A stretch of 64,000 nt of DNA from Synechococcus sp. AG-686-F08 (GTDB taxonomy: Bacteria; Cyanobacteriota; Cyanobacteriia; PCC-6307; Cyanobiaceae). Positions 27,590-40,657 of the stretch are shown here, piece after piece. The number at the start of each line of letters is the position of its first letter. The stretch's first letter is position 1. The notes below the pieces were generated by a model, which saw only the letters and a program-made list of their open reading frames with translations, had not been told where the DNA came from and did no database searches. Where the stretch lies: contig QCVQ01000005.1 of NCBI GenBank assembly GCA_003210315.1, positions 1-64,000 of the forward strand, read 5' to 3'. A program made the translations under genes and the position numbers.

Positions 27590-28285
27590 TCAGATCAGAC
27601 CACTCAGGCTTGGAACTGAGAGGGAGAGCACAAGAAACAAAGCATCAATAAGGAGGGTGGTGGAGAGCACCGCTGTGGCAACCCGCCAAGCATCCTGATG
27701 CTCTGTGGGTTTGGCTGCTTGCGTCCGAAACCGCTTTGCCAACCAGAGAATTAGCCCTGCAAATGCAATGAGGATCGATAGCGAAACGGGTTGCAAAACC
27801 AGCTTTGCAGCCTCGTTAAGAAGATGGGGGGCTTCGCTTGAAGTGGCTTGAACAACTTCTGGCCAAAACGACATGACCCCGGTCAGAGCCATCGTGATAT
27901 CGGTGATCGCTGTGCCCAGAAGAGAGGCTAGGTAAAAGGAACAGCTCAACTTCCAGCGACTATTAAGCCCACCAATGGCGAGCGGTAGAGCAATGGCCTC
28001 GACGGGGAGATGCAGTACCGGATGCATGCGCAGCCATCCCCAAAACAGGGTGCCGGCCAACCAACTTCCGCTGAATCCCACGAGCAAAGTTCCCGCCTGT
28101 CTCCAAGACGCATTGCCCATCTGCACTGCCACGATCCCCGCCGTCAGCAGCACTGCAGTAAAGAGACAGGAACTGAATGGGTGAAAACGCACCCATGGTG
28201 CTTGCAGGAAGACTGGCAGAACAACCAATGCCGAAGCCCAGAAGGACAACGAGCGAAGGAACGAAACCGACGGAACCTTGGACAT
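27590..28285 (-). CDS. DUF3120 family membrane protein
   Basis: A 231-residue protein with six or seven hydrophobic helices, matching the cyanobacterial DUF3120 family. A typical stretch is PWVRFHPFSSCLFTAVLL followed by SGSWLAGTLFWGWLRMHPVLHLPVE. A transport or assembly role is possible but not shown. I chose the ATG at 28285 (MSKVPSVSF); a 17-codon extension to 28336 is open. Confidence 0.82.
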   Translation of the reverse strand: MSKVPSVSFLRSLSFWASALVVLPVFLQAPWVRFHPFSSCLFTAVLLTAGIVAVQMGNASWRQAGTLLVGFSGSWLAGTLFWGWLRMHPVLHLPVEAIALPLAIGGLNSRWKLSCSFYLASLLGTAITDITMALTGVMSFWPEVVQATSSEAPHLLNEAAKLVLQPVSLSILIAFAGLILWLAKRFRTQAAKPTEHQDAWRVATAVLSTTLLIDALFLVLSLSVPSLSGLI

Positions 28286-28458
28286 CACCAGGGTTTTCGT
28301 TTCCGTTGTTGGCGTCTGAATCAGACCACTCAGCAAAAGGGTTCCCCCGAATGAAGCAAAGAAAGGACTCGAAGATTAGAAGATTTGAACCGATAGTCGG
28401 GATCTGGTTTAGAAGCGCAATAGCGCATAGTCGTATTGCCCTCAGCTAAAAGAGTGCT

Positions 28459-29310
28459 TTGACGACAGATCCCGGACTGCTTGAAGCTTGCTGGCGTGAT
28501 TTTGTACTCGGCGTTGTGCAGGGGCTAACGGAATTTTTGCCGGTTAGCAGCACGGCCCATCTCAAGGTTGTGCCCGTTCTTGCAGGCTGGGGCGACCCTG
28601 GTGTCTCTGTGACTGCCGTGATTCAACTGGGCAGCATCGTGGCTGTCATTGCTTACTTTCGTGCTGATTTGGCGGGAGTGCTCAAAGGCATCAGTGGAGC
28701 GTTCAGGCGCGGTCAATGGCGTGAGCCTGAGGCGCGGCTTGGAATTGCGATGGCGATCGGCACCTTGCCGATTTTGGTTGCAGGGTTGTGCATCAAGTTG
28801 TTTTGGCCGGGCTATGCCACCTCCCCCTTACGCAGTGTTCCGGCCATCGCTGTGGTCTCGATCGTGATGGCGCTGCTGTTAGGCCTCGCTGAACGAATGG
28901 GACCGCGCTTGAAACAGCTCACTCAGGTGGAGGGACGCGACGGACTCGTGGTGGGTTTAGCGCAGGTGCTGGCCTTGATCCCTGGCGTTTCGCGCTCAGG
29001 AAGCACGCTTACAGCATCACTTTTTGATGGTTGGAAGCGGGCGGATGCGGCGCGCTTCTCGTTTTTGTTAGGGATTCCTGCCATCACGATCGCAGGATTG
29101 GTGGAATTGAAAGATGCCTTCTCAGAGCCCAGCGCGGGAGGTGTGTTGCCTGTTTTTGTTGGAATCTGCTCTGCCGCAGTGGTGTCCTGGCTGGCGATCG
29201 ACTGGCTCATTAAATATCTCCAGAGCCACAGCACCTGGATTTTTGTTGTGTACAGGTTGCTCTTTGGTGTCCTTCTTCTGGTCTGGTGGTCTGGTTCGGC
29301 ATCAAACTGA
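28459..29310 (+). CDS. uppP: Undecaprenyl-diphosphatase (BacA/UppP)
   Basis: A 283-residue membrane phosphatase that recycles undecaprenyl diphosphate to the lipid carrier used for peptidoglycan and surface glycans, and gives bacitracin resistance. The two catalytic motifs are present: GLTEFLPVSSTAHL (about residues 20-33) and PGVSRSGSTLTASLF (about 174-188). Eight hydrophobic helices fit the family. The start is TTG. It is the first of four plus-strand genes running to the inositol phosphatase; the next starts 6 bp later. Confidence 0.95.
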   Translation: MTTDPGLLEACWRDFVLGVVQGLTEFLPVSSTAHLKVVPVLAGWGDPGVSVTAVIQLGSIVAVIAYFRADLAGVLKGISGAFRRGQWREPEARLGIAMAIGTLPILVAGLCIKLFWPGYATSPLRSVPAIAVVSIVMALLLGLAERMGPRLKQLTQVEGRDGLVVGLAQVLALIPGVSRSGSTLTASLFDGWKRADAARFSFLLGIPAITIAGLVELKDAFSEPSAGGVLPVFVGICSAAVVSWLAIDWLIKYLQSHSTWIFVVYRLLFGVLLLVWWSGSASN

Positions 29311-29316
29311 ACGGAG

Positions 29317-30729
29317 TTGAGCGTCAGCCCCGTGTGGAATGAACCTTCTGCCGGTGTGGCTGTTGCAGCTCTTGATCCGGATCGTGCTTCCCGTCAGCCC
29401 GCACCGGCCGTTGTGGCATCGGTGGAGCCGGGATCGATCGGAGAGGACCTTGGCTTTGAGCCTGGGGATCAGTTGTTGAGCATTAATGGTGTTCGTCCCC
29501 GAGATCTGATCGATTACCGCTATCTAATTGTTGAAGAAGAGTTGCACTTAGAGATTCGCGATGCGGCAGGGGCGCTTCATCATGTGGATCTTGAAAAGGA
29601 TGAGGACGACGGCCTTGGCCTGGCCTTCACAGAAGCATTGTTCGATGGATTGCGTCAGTGCAGCAATGCTTGTGCCTTCTGCTTCATCGATCAGCAACCA
29701 CCTGGCCACCGCAGCAGCCTCTATCTCAAGGACGATGACTACCGCTTGAGCTTCCTCTATGGCTCCTACTTAACACTCACAAATCTCAGCGATTCCGATT
29801 GGCAAAGGATCGAACAACAGCGTCTGTCGCCTTTATTCGTTTCTGTCCATGCCACTGACCCCGAGCTGCGCTCGAGCCTTTTGCAAAATCCACGGGCCGG
29901 TCAGCTCTTGCAGCAACTGAGCTGGTTCGCCGAGCGTGATCTGCAGATCCACGCACAGGTGGTGGTGTGTCCTGATCAAAACGATGGAGCGGCTTTGCTG
30001 GGCACCATCGAGGATTTGGCTCAATTTGCCGGTGGTGAGTGGCCGGCAGTGCTCTCCGTAGCAGTTGTTCCTGTTGGCCTAACCCGGTTCAGGCCTCCCT
30101 CCGATGGCTTACGTGCGGTTAACCCAGTGGATGCCAGAAAGGTGATTGCTGCAGTGGAACCTCTTCAGAAAGAATTTCAGACCAAATTTGAGAGCAACTT
30201 TGTCTGGCTTTCAGACGAGTGGTACTTGATCGCTGGTTTGTCGTTGCCCTCGCGCGCGAGCTACGAAGACTTCCCTCAGCAAGAAAATGGCGTAGGCAGT
30301 ATCCGAGCGTTCCTCGCTTCTTTGGATGAGGCAACCACCAATCTCCCCCAGGCGGTTGAGAAACCAGTGAAGAGCAGCTGGGTGGTTGGACGTTTGGTCG
30401 AAACCGCCCTGGAACCTGTTCTGAAGAGGCTTAATGCAGTGGAGGGTGTTCAGTTGACCTTGCATGGCCTCCCGAGCCCTTACTGGGGGCAAGATCAGGT
30501 TGTTACTGGCTTGCTAACGGGACAAGACCTCCTTGATGGCCTGTTGGATCAGGACCTTGGTGATCAGCTTTTGCTGCCTTCCGTCATGCTCCGCCAAGGC
30601 GATCCTGTGTTTTTGGACGACATGACCTTGGATCAATTAAGGGCGAGTTTGCCGGTTCCGGTCCGAATCGTGCATGGAGCAGCTGAAATCGTGGCCTCTG
30701 CACTCGGTTCCCTTGAGAAAAGCACTTAA
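29317..30729 (+). CDS. TIGR03279 family (DUF512) FeS/radical SAM-like protein
   Basis: A 470-residue cyanobacterial protein. An N-terminal PDZ-like domain (about 20-80, VVASVEPGSIGEDLGFEPGDQL) is followed by a radical SAM-like core with CSNACAFCFIDQ (Cx3Cx2C) near residue 110, and a C-terminal DUF512 domain (LPSVMLRQGDPVFLDDMTL). This is the TIGR03279 family, found in nearly all cyanobacteria and of unknown function. The start is TTG. It lies 6 bp after uppP and 24 bp before the TolC gene, so it may be in one operon. Confidence 0.88.
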   Translation: MSVSPVWNEPSAGVAVAALDPDRASRQPAPAVVASVEPGSIGEDLGFEPGDQLLSINGVRPRDLIDYRYLIVEEELHLEIRDAAGALHHVDLEKDEDDGLGLAFTEALFDGLRQCSNACAFCFIDQQPPGHRSSLYLKDDDYRLSFLYGSYLTLTNLSDSDWQRIEQQRLSPLFVSVHATDPELRSSLLQNPRAGQLLQQLSWFAERDLQIHAQVVVCPDQNDGAALLGTIEDLAQFAGGEWPAVLSVAVVPVGLTRFRPPSDGLRAVNPVDARKVIAAVEPLQKEFQTKFESNFVWLSDEWYLIAGLSLPSRASYEDFPQQENGVGSIRAFLASLDEATTNLPQAVEKPVKSSWVVGRLVETALEPVLKRLNAVEGVQLTLHGLPSPYWGQDQVVTGLLTGQDLLDGLLDQDLGDQLLLPSVMLRQGDPVFLDDMTLDQLRASLPVPVRIVHGAAEIVASALGSLEKST

Positions 30730-30753
30730 GCTCCGCAGAGTTCCAGTTTTGTT

Positions 30754-32466
30754 GTGCTTCGGACAGCTGCTCATATTTTTTTAGTTGCAGGTTGTTTGCC
30801 TGTGTTTGCAGTTTCGACTGCCTTTGCTCAGATAGCGGAGGGCGAGTCCCCCTCCTCTAAATCGTCACTGGCTGAGTCGTCACTGATGGATCAGTCGACA
30901 CTCCCCAATGCCATCGAGCTCAAAGGATCACGTCCCAAGGCAGATCCATCGGTCATGCCTCCCGCAGCAACCACGCTTCCTGAAGATTTGGATGCGCTGA
31001 ATGCACCTGACAGTCTTGCTCTACCTGATCTCCCTTCCCAGGTCACGATTCGCGAACTACGCCCTTTAACTCTTCAAGAAGTAGAGCGAATTGTTGAAGT
31101 CAATAATCCAAGTTTGAAAGCAGCTGGAAGTCAGGTAGAGCAAGCTAAATCAGGGGTCCTTGCTGCGATATCAGCCTGGTACCCCACTGTGAATCTCACA
31201 GCGAATGGACTCCCTCAGTACTTGCAAGCTGATACATACAAGAACCCGAAAACCCTTTCTCAATTCAATACCCCGGATGACAGTGCTGTTAGAACGACGA
31301 GTAGTCAATGGTCTGCCAATTTTTCAGCTCAAGTGCAATGGAATCTGATTGATCCCTCACGTGTTCCTCAAATTGCAGCAGCACGCGACAACTTTGAGAA
31401 AGCAAGTGCCGCCTACCTGATCGCATTGCGAGAATTGAGGCTTCAAGCGGTAACTGGGTATTTCCAGCTTCAGCGTCAGGATGAACAGGTCCGCATTGGT
31501 CAACAGTCAGTCCGTGCTTCGCTTGTGAGTTTGCGTGATGCCCGTGCTCGATATCAGGCTGGAGTTGCGACTAAATTGGAAGTGTTGGAAGCGCAAACGC
31601 AATTATCCAGAGATCGTTTGGTTCTCACCGATGGTTTGGCTGGTCAAGCACGTGCTCGCAGATCCTTAGCTGCACTTCTGGATCTCCCACAGGACGTAAC
31701 TCCAACGGCAGCCAATCCGTCTCGCGTCCTGGGAACCTGGCAACCATCACTGCAAGAAAGCATTATTGCGGCTTATGCATTCAGGGAGGAACTCGATCAG
31801 TTCATACTCGATATCTCAATTAATAACAGCAATGCAAATGCTGCTTTGGCTGCTGTGCAACCAATTCTCAGTTTAGTCAACAACTTTTCCAGCTCTCGAA
31901 CCCAAGGTCAGAGAAATGTTATTGATTTGGATATGGGAGATTACGGATGGTCGGCAAGTAATACGATTGGCCTAAATGCCTCTTGGGCCATATTTGATGG
32001 TGGGCGTGCCCGTGCTCAGTACCGCCAAAACAAGCAGCGCGCTGAAGAGAGCAAATTCAACTTTGCGTCTGAGCGTGATCGCATCCGTTCCGAAGTTGAA
32101 GATAGCTTCTTCAATCTCCGCAAAGCGTCCCAAAATATCCATACTTCCGCCAGCGAGGTTCTCTCAACGGCTGAGTCCCTTCGGTTGGCTCGTCTGCGCT
32201 TTCAAGCCGGTGTAACAACCCAACGAGAGGTTGTAGACACGCAGCGCGACCTCACAAAAGCTGAAGTGAGTTATGCCAACGCGATTACCGACTACAACGT
32301 CAGTATTGCCGAGCTGCGACGTCGTACTGGCCTTGATCAAGTGCTGGCGTGTCCAGCTCTCAATCTGCCTGCTGCAAAACCAAATCAGGTCGATCTTGAT
32401 ATTCCTATTGAGCCGCAACCCAATCGTCCTGCTTGTGAAGCTCCTGTTCCTGTTTTTCAAGGCTGA
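30754..32466 (+). CDS. TolC-family outer membrane efflux protein
   Basis: A 570-residue outer membrane channel protein. A signal peptide (HIFLVAGCLPVFAVSTAFAQ) is followed by a Ser/Pro-rich linker and two OEP repeats. The first repeat has LTLQEVERIVEVNNPSLKAA and VTGYFQLQRQDEQVRIGQQS; the second has LNASWAIFDGGRARAQYRQN and LRLARLRFQAGVTTQREVVD. It forms the outer end of a type I secretion or RND efflux line. The partner proteins are not next to it; an adaptor begins at 63778. It ends with the stop codon directly against the next start (no gap). Confidence 0.9.
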   Translation: MLRTAAHIFLVAGCLPVFAVSTAFAQIAEGESPSSKSSLAESSLMDQSTLPNAIELKGSRPKADPSVMPPAATTLPEDLDALNAPDSLALPDLPSQVTIRELRPLTLQEVERIVEVNNPSLKAAGSQVEQAKSGVLAAISAWYPTVNLTANGLPQYLQADTYKNPKTLSQFNTPDDSAVRTTSSQWSANFSAQVQWNLIDPSRVPQIAAARDNFEKASAAYLIALRELRLQAVTGYFQLQRQDEQVRIGQQSVRASLVSLRDARARYQAGVATKLEVLEAQTQLSRDRLVLTDGLAGQARARRSLAALLDLPQDVTPTAANPSRVLGTWQPSLQESIIAAYAFREELDQFILDISINNSNANAALAAVQPILSLVNNFSSSRTQGQRNVIDLDMGDYGWSASNTIGLNASWAIFDGGRARAQYRQNKQRAEESKFNFASERDRIRSEVEDSFFNLRKASQNIHTSASEVLSTAESLRLARLRFQAGVTTQREVVDTQRDLTKAEVSYANAITDYNVSIAELRRRTGLDQVLACPALNLPAAKPNQVDLDIPIEPQPNRPACEAPVPVFQG

Positions 32467-33273
32467 TTGAGGGTGCCCGATCCGCTTACTTCCCAGCAAC
32501 TGCAGAGCGTGCATCGCCTGATCGATCGGGTTGCTGAACGTCAGCGCAATGACTTTGGTCACATCGTGTCTGATGTCAAACCTGATGGAACCCTGATCAC
32601 AGCCTGTGATCGATGGAGTGATGCCGCCTTTGTAGAGGGACTAGCCGAGATTGCCCCTGGCGAGGGTGTGCTCAGCGAAGAGGGAAGTCAGAAGTGTCCG
32701 ACGACTCCTGCGTACTGGGTGGTTGATCCGTTAGATGGCACCACCAATTTTGCTGCTGGGATTCCCTACTGGGCTATTTCGATTGCAAGATTCGTCGATG
32801 GAGAGCCTGCGGAGGCGTTTCTCGACATCCCATCCTTGCGCCAGCGGATCGTTGCGATTCGAGGACAAGGGGCTTGGCGGAATCAAAAACGTTTGACCCC
32901 TGAGAGCAGGGCTGTTGCTGGAAGCTCTTGCGTATCGCTTTGCAGTCGATCAATTCGTGTTCTCCAAAAAAGACCCGATCAGTCCTTTCCTGGAAAAATT
33001 CGTCTCTTGGGTGTAGCAAGCCTCAATTTGGTCAGTGTGGCGATGGGCCAAACCGCGGGTGCGCTCGAGGCCACTCCGAAAATTTGGGACATAGCAGCAG
33101 CTTGGCTCGTGCTCACGGAACTGGACTGCCCGCTGATCTGGCTGGGCCCTCACCCCGCTCATTTGGAACCAGGTCGTGATCTTTCGGAGATGGGCTTCCC
33201 TGTTGTGGCTGCTGGCTCTAGGAAGCAGCTGGAACGCTTGGCGCCCTGGGGAGAGTTTCTGCGCAAGTCTTGA
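32467..33273 (+). CDS. Inositol monophosphatase family protein (HisN/ImpA-like)
   Basis: A 268-residue Mg2+-dependent phosphatase. The metal-binding motifs are VVDPLDGTTNFAAGIPYW near residue 87 and WDIAAAWLVL near residue 205; the first metal ligand site is LSEEGS. The family hydrolyses inositol phosphate, histidinol phosphate or nucleotide bisphosphates, and the exact substrate cannot be told. The start is TTG directly after the TolC stop. Its stop at 33273 is followed by the promoter of the rRNA leader. Confidence 0.88.
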   Translation: MRVPDPLTSQQLQSVHRLIDRVAERQRNDFGHIVSDVKPDGTLITACDRWSDAAFVEGLAEIAPGEGVLSEEGSQKCPTTPAYWVVDPLDGTTNFAAGIPYWAISIARFVDGEPAEAFLDIPSLRQRIVAIRGQGAWRNQKRLTPESRAVAGSSCVSLCSRSIRVLQKRPDQSFPGKIRLLGVASLNLVSVAMGQTAGALEATPKIWDIAAAWLVLTELDCPLIWLGPHPAHLEPGRDLSEMGFPVVAAGSRKQLERLAPWGEFLRKS

Positions 33274-33296
33274 GATGCTCTAACTGCAGGAAGGGG

Positions 33297-33326
33297 TTGC
33301 GAATGGGGTGAGTAGTGGGTTATGGT
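33297..33326 (+). promoter_or_regulatory. Candidate promoter of the rRNA leader / structured RNA
   Basis: A -35-like TTGCGA (33297-33302), an 18-bp spacer and a -10-like TATGGT (33321-33326) lie 24 bp after the inositol phosphatase stop. The start point would be near 33331-33335, just where the first strong hairpin begins. Both elements are imperfect matches to the sigma-70 consensus. Confidence 0.4.
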
Positions 33327-33332
33327 TTTGGA

Positions 33333-33578
33333 CTGCGCGAGGGAGTAGTACTCCGAGGCGCAGCCGAGGGACAGGAAGGGCGAAAGCTTGAAGTGTTCTG
33401 AGGGTGCTTACGAGATTGGGGGAGAGATCCCACGATGTTGTAAGTTTCAAAGGCGGTCGCGAGACCGCAGGCCGCACGTCTCTGAAAGGGGACGCAAAGC
33501 CAGAACCTGGACAATCGAAAAGTTTAGGAACTGACGCTTTTATCGCGTTTAGTTGTAGTTAATACCGAAAGGTATTAA
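33333..33578 (+). ncRNA. Candidate structured RNA in the rRNA leader
   Basis: The 606-bp gap before 16S holds no gene, but its first half is strongly folded. (1) CTGCGC 33333-33338 pairs with GCGCAG 33358-33363 around an inner GGAGT/ACTCC hairpin. (2) CTTAC 33407-33411 pairs with GTAAG 33440-33444. (3) GCGGTC-GCGA-GACCGC 33453-33468 is perfect with a GNRA loop. (4) GGC 33470-33472 pairs with GCC 33499-33501, enclosing an internal loop and a CGTCTCT/GGGGACG stem with a GAAA loop. (5) TTAATACC-GAAA-GGTATTAA 33559-33578 is perfect. The text GGGACGCAAAGCC recalls riboswitch cores (see findings). It may be a leader segment of the rRNA transcript or a separate RNA. Confidence 0.4.
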
Positions 33579-33879
33579 TGAGAGCTAAATGATATTGCGA
33601 TAGAGGTGTGAGGTCCCGTCAACATTATTTTAGTTGCAGAGAAGCATTGTGCTTACAACTTGAAGGTTTTCACGAACCGTTGAGTTGTCGGTGTGCGCAA
33701 TGTGGAGCAACGACCGGATCTGAGATCCTGGAAAGTCAAAGGAAGAAGAGATTCTAAATTTGCACTCTTGTGAATCCTTCTGTCAGAGGAAGGGGGCGAC
33801 AACTGCGACCAGTACGCCAGTGCTGGGCCCGTGGGTGAAGCAAGTCAATCTGAGGTGAGAACCAAAAGGGATTGATCTA
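33579..33879 (+). other. rRNA operon leader, no gene
   Basis: This part of the gap before 16S contains no convincing reading frame on either strand. It is the expected 5' leader of the rRNA precursor, with a Pu-rich stretch and short hairpins. No clear second promoter or boxA could be fixed by eye. Confidence 0.6.
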
Positions 33880-35362
<1,483 letters not shown>

Positions 35363-35548
35363 ACAGGGAGACAAACAACGATTTTGATGTCTGAGTTATT
35401 TATTCTTAGGCCAAAATCCTGTCACCTTAGGTCGATCGGTACCTCAACTTTGAAGCTAAGAGAGTTCCAGCAATGGTTGTCTGCTTAGTGGAGATTTTTA
35501 GTTCCTAAACTTTGTCTAGTTCACAACCCATTAGGGATGAGACTCCTG
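35363..35548 (+). other. 16S - tRNA-Ile internal transcribed spacer
   Basis: A 186-bp spacer with no gene. It holds the region used for strain typing of marine Synechococcus. Confidence 0.8.
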
Positions 35549-35621
<73 letters not shown>

Positions 35622-35630
35622 TTCGGTGTA

Positions 35631-35703
35631 GGGGGTTTAGCTCAGTTGGTAGAGCGCCTGCTTTGCAAGCAGGATGTCAGGAGTTCGAGTCTCCTAACCT
35701 CCA
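35631..35703 (+). tRNA. trnA: tRNA-Ala (anticodon UGC)
   Basis: A 73-nt cloverleaf: acceptor GGGGGTT with AACCTCC, D-arm GCTC/GAGC, anticodon arm CCTGC-TTTGCAA-GCAGG, T-arm AGGAG-TTCGAGT-CTCCT and discriminator A. CCA is not encoded. Its place after tRNA-Ile in the 16S-23S spacer is standard. Confidence 0.97.
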
Positions 35704-36123
35704 CTGACTGCAAAGAATCCCCATCTCCAAAACCTGGAGTATGAACTCGTATGGATTGTGATTTAGATATGTCCGCTAGATGACCCTAGCTTCTTGTCAT
35801 TTTAAGGCATGGAAATAATTCCATGATTTGATTGATAGGATGCTGGGCTCGATCCAATGTATTGAGAGATCAATGCATTGTTTTGATGTCTGGCCGAACC
35901 TTGACAACTGCATAGTAAAAGTCTGGAAAGAATAAAGCATCTCATAGATGCATCATTCTTGAGTGTTTATTCACTTTGGGATGGTGTTAATTCTAAGAGC
36001 AAGAGCCGAGACTCCAGCATGTTCTTTCAAATGTGTCGAGCATTTGAGAGTTTGATTTTAATTTCTACTTGTAGAAGTTAGAAGAATCTGTTTCAACGAC
36101 AGCAAGCGTGTTGGAGATACATT
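35704..36123 (+). other. tRNA-Ala - 23S internal transcribed spacer
   Basis: A 420-bp spacer with no gene. It contains a boxB-like hairpin and the antiterminator boxA near 35896. Just before 23S the segment GTGTTGG is complementary to CCAACAC after 23S (38986-38992), forming the 23S processing stem. Confidence 0.75.
35896..35907 (+). promoter_or_regulatory. boxA antitermination site in the rRNA spacer
   Basis: GAACCTTGACAA at 35896 matches the cyanobacterial ITS boxA (GAACCTTGAAAA, one difference), bound by NusB/S10 to prevent early termination. An AGATCAA/TTTGATGTCT boxB-like hairpin lies just upstream. Confidence 0.65.
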
Positions 36124-38990
<2,867 letters not shown>

Positions 38991-39103
38991 CACTTGGTTC
39001 TTGCCTTGAAAAACTTTATTCAATCCAGATTGCATCACTAAGACGAAAGTTGAGGTGATGAAGCTATGCAGTTCTCAGGGGTCAAACCTTGGGAATTTTC
39101 TAT

Positions 39104-39221
39104 CCTGGTGTCCATAGCGCTGTGGAACCACTCCGATCCATCTCGAACTCGGTTGTGAAACGCAGCAGCGGCGACGATATTTGGGGGGTAGCCCCCTGAG
39201 AAAATAGCTCGATGCCAGGTA
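39104..39221 (+). rRNA. rrf: 5S ribosomal RNA
   Basis: About 118 nt. It begins TCCTGGTGTCC and ends GCCAGGTA, which pair. It contains CCACTCCGATCCATCTCGAA and the GGGGGGTAGCCCCC arm. It follows 23S by 113 bp, and a terminator follows after 20 bp. Confidence 0.96.
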
Positions 39222-39240
39222 AAAACATTCCAAACGAAGA

Positions 39241-39270
39241 AAGCCATCCCTTGAAGGGGTGGCTTTTTTT
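39241..39270 (+). terminator. Rho-independent terminator of the rRNA operon
   Basis: AAGCCATCCC then a TTGA loop then AGGGGTGGCTT followed by a run of seven T. It lies 20 bp after 5S. Confidence 0.85.
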
Positions 39271-39300
39271 GTGCCATTTTTCGCGTTAGTTTGGATTTGA

Positions 39301-40251
39301 ATGGTGCCAGCAGCAGCCATGACTAAACGATTCCGGCTGCAACCCTTGGTTCATAGTCTTTGGTGCGCCTGTTTGCGTTGGGCGAAGTGCGATTGCGTGG
39401 ATTTAAGTGCTGCATTTGCGTACTACACGCTGCAGTCGATTTTCCCCATTCTTCTGATCTCATTGTCAATTGCCTCGTGGTTTCTTGGTCGGCAAGATGC
39501 ATTAGAGAGCAAGATTATTGCTTATGCAAGCGGTGTCTTGCCGCCATCGGCGGTCGTGATTGTGCAAAACACGCTGATGCAGTTAGTTCGTCAGGGCTTT
39601 GGCGCTGGGTTGTTAGGTGCTGGTGTGTTGTTACTCACTGCGGGGAATGTTTATCTGACATTGCAACGTGGTTCTGCAAGGCTTTGGGACGGTGTGATCG
39701 CGCCCCAGCAACGCAATCTTCCGTTCAAGCTTCAAGCAGTGCAGTTCATTCGCATTAGGCTCGAAGCTTTCTTCGTGGTGATCTTGATCGGTCTCTTGGT
39801 TGTTCTTGATCAGCTCAGTGCCAGTGTGCGCATGATTCCCACGGCTGCTTTATCCGAGTTGTCTGTTGCGGTTCCTTGGCTTGGTGCCTTCCTTTCTCAT
39901 ATTCCGGTCTTGCAATTTGGTCGGCTGATGGTTCCTTTCCTCGGGTTTTCGGTGACGGCCCTTTCTCTTCAATTCTTGCTTCCAAGCCGCAGAGTTCCGT
40001 TTAAGCCGCTCATACCAGGATCGTTATTAATTGGCTTCGCTCTCACTGTCCTTAATCTTGCCGTTAGTCGGAGCATCCTCTCTCTAGGTGCTCGTTTTCA
40101 GGCGTATGGAGTGATTGGGAGTGTTCTTGTTCTCACCCTGTGGGTTTGGATGGTGGGTGTTGTGATTTATTTTGGTCAATGTTGGAGTGTTGAGCTGGCT
40201 AAGGCTTCTTTCAGGAATGGCAGGGATCCGAACAGATCCCGCCATGCCTGA
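39301..40251 (+). CDS. YihY/BrkB family inner membrane protein
   Basis: A 316-residue protein with six or more hydrophobic helices. Family marks include SAAFAYYTLQSIFPILLI (about residues 38-55) and, near the end, YGVIGSVLVLTLWVWMVGV. The YihY/UPF0761 (once annotated RNase BN or BrkB) family has no agreed function. There are two ATGs, at 39301 and 39319 (MTKRFRLQP); the first is used. It begins 31 bp after the rRNA terminator. Confidence 0.88.
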   Translation: MVPAAAMTKRFRLQPLVHSLWCACLRWAKCDCVDLSAAFAYYTLQSIFPILLISLSIASWFLGRQDALESKIIAYASGVLPPSAVVIVQNTLMQLVRQGFGAGLLGAGVLLLTAGNVYLTLQRGSARLWDGVIAPQQRNLPFKLQAVQFIRIRLEAFFVVILIGLLVVLDQLSASVRMIPTAALSELSVAVPWLGAFLSHIPVLQFGRLMVPFLGFSVTALSLQFLLPSRRVPFKPLIPGSLLIGFALTVLNLAVSRSILSLGARFQAYGVIGSVLVLTLWVWMVGVVIYFGQCWSVELAKASFRNGRDPNRSRHA

Positions 40252-40302
40252 ATGCAAAAAAGCAGCGATTATGGAACAAACGTTCGTTTGGAATGTTGAT
40301 TG

Positions 40303-40653
40303 ATGGGACGCTTCCCTCCACTCCTTTGGTTGCTGCTGTTAGGCCTGTTGTTGCTGCCTACGGCAGCAGGACGTGTCTTGCTTGATTTGGCTGGAGGCCT
40401 GCTCATCGCATTGCTTGCCTTACCAGTTGTACTCGGTGGTTTGGGTTGGATCGGCTGGAAGGTGTTGCAAAGCCGGGTCAGAACGTGTGAGGCCTGTGGC
40501 TTGAGCACGATGACAACCGACGCTCAATGTCCTGCGTGTGGATCCATGCTTCCCTCAAAAAAATCTGGTCATTCATCTGCGGAAGCTGTTGATGATTCTC
40601 GGCCAGCGAGTGATGTCACAATCGATATCAAGGCCGAGGATGTCGATCCTTAA
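40303..40653 (+). CDS. Small membrane protein with C-terminal zinc ribbon
   Basis: A 116-residue protein. Two hydrophobic helices (about 5-21 and 28-50) are followed by a zinc-ribbon of the CxxC...CxxC type (CEAC at about 66-69 and CPAC at about 80-83) and an acidic tail rich in Asp. The zinc site would lie in the cytoplasm. No family name is recognised; similar proteins occur in marine picocyanobacteria. ATG at 40303; a TTG one codon upstream is possible. Confidence 0.7.
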   Translation: MGRFPPLLWLLLLGLLLLPTAAGRVLLDLAGGLLIALLALPVVLGGLGWIGWKVLQSRVRTCEACGLSTMTTDAQCPACGSMLPSKKSGHSSAEAVDDSRPASDVTIDIKAEDVDP

Positions 40654-40657
40654 TGCC

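Noticed and set aside
28351-28449. 33-aa basic ORF before uppP
   Set aside because: No conserved feature or good ribosome-binding site; probably the promoter region of uppP and the DUF3120 gene.
33430-33520. c-di-GMP-I (GEMM) riboswitch call based on GGGACGCAAAGCC
   Set aside because: The 5' half of the GEMM consensus (GGGCAAACC-type) and its second stem are absent; only the short 3' motif fits, so it stays a generic structured RNA.
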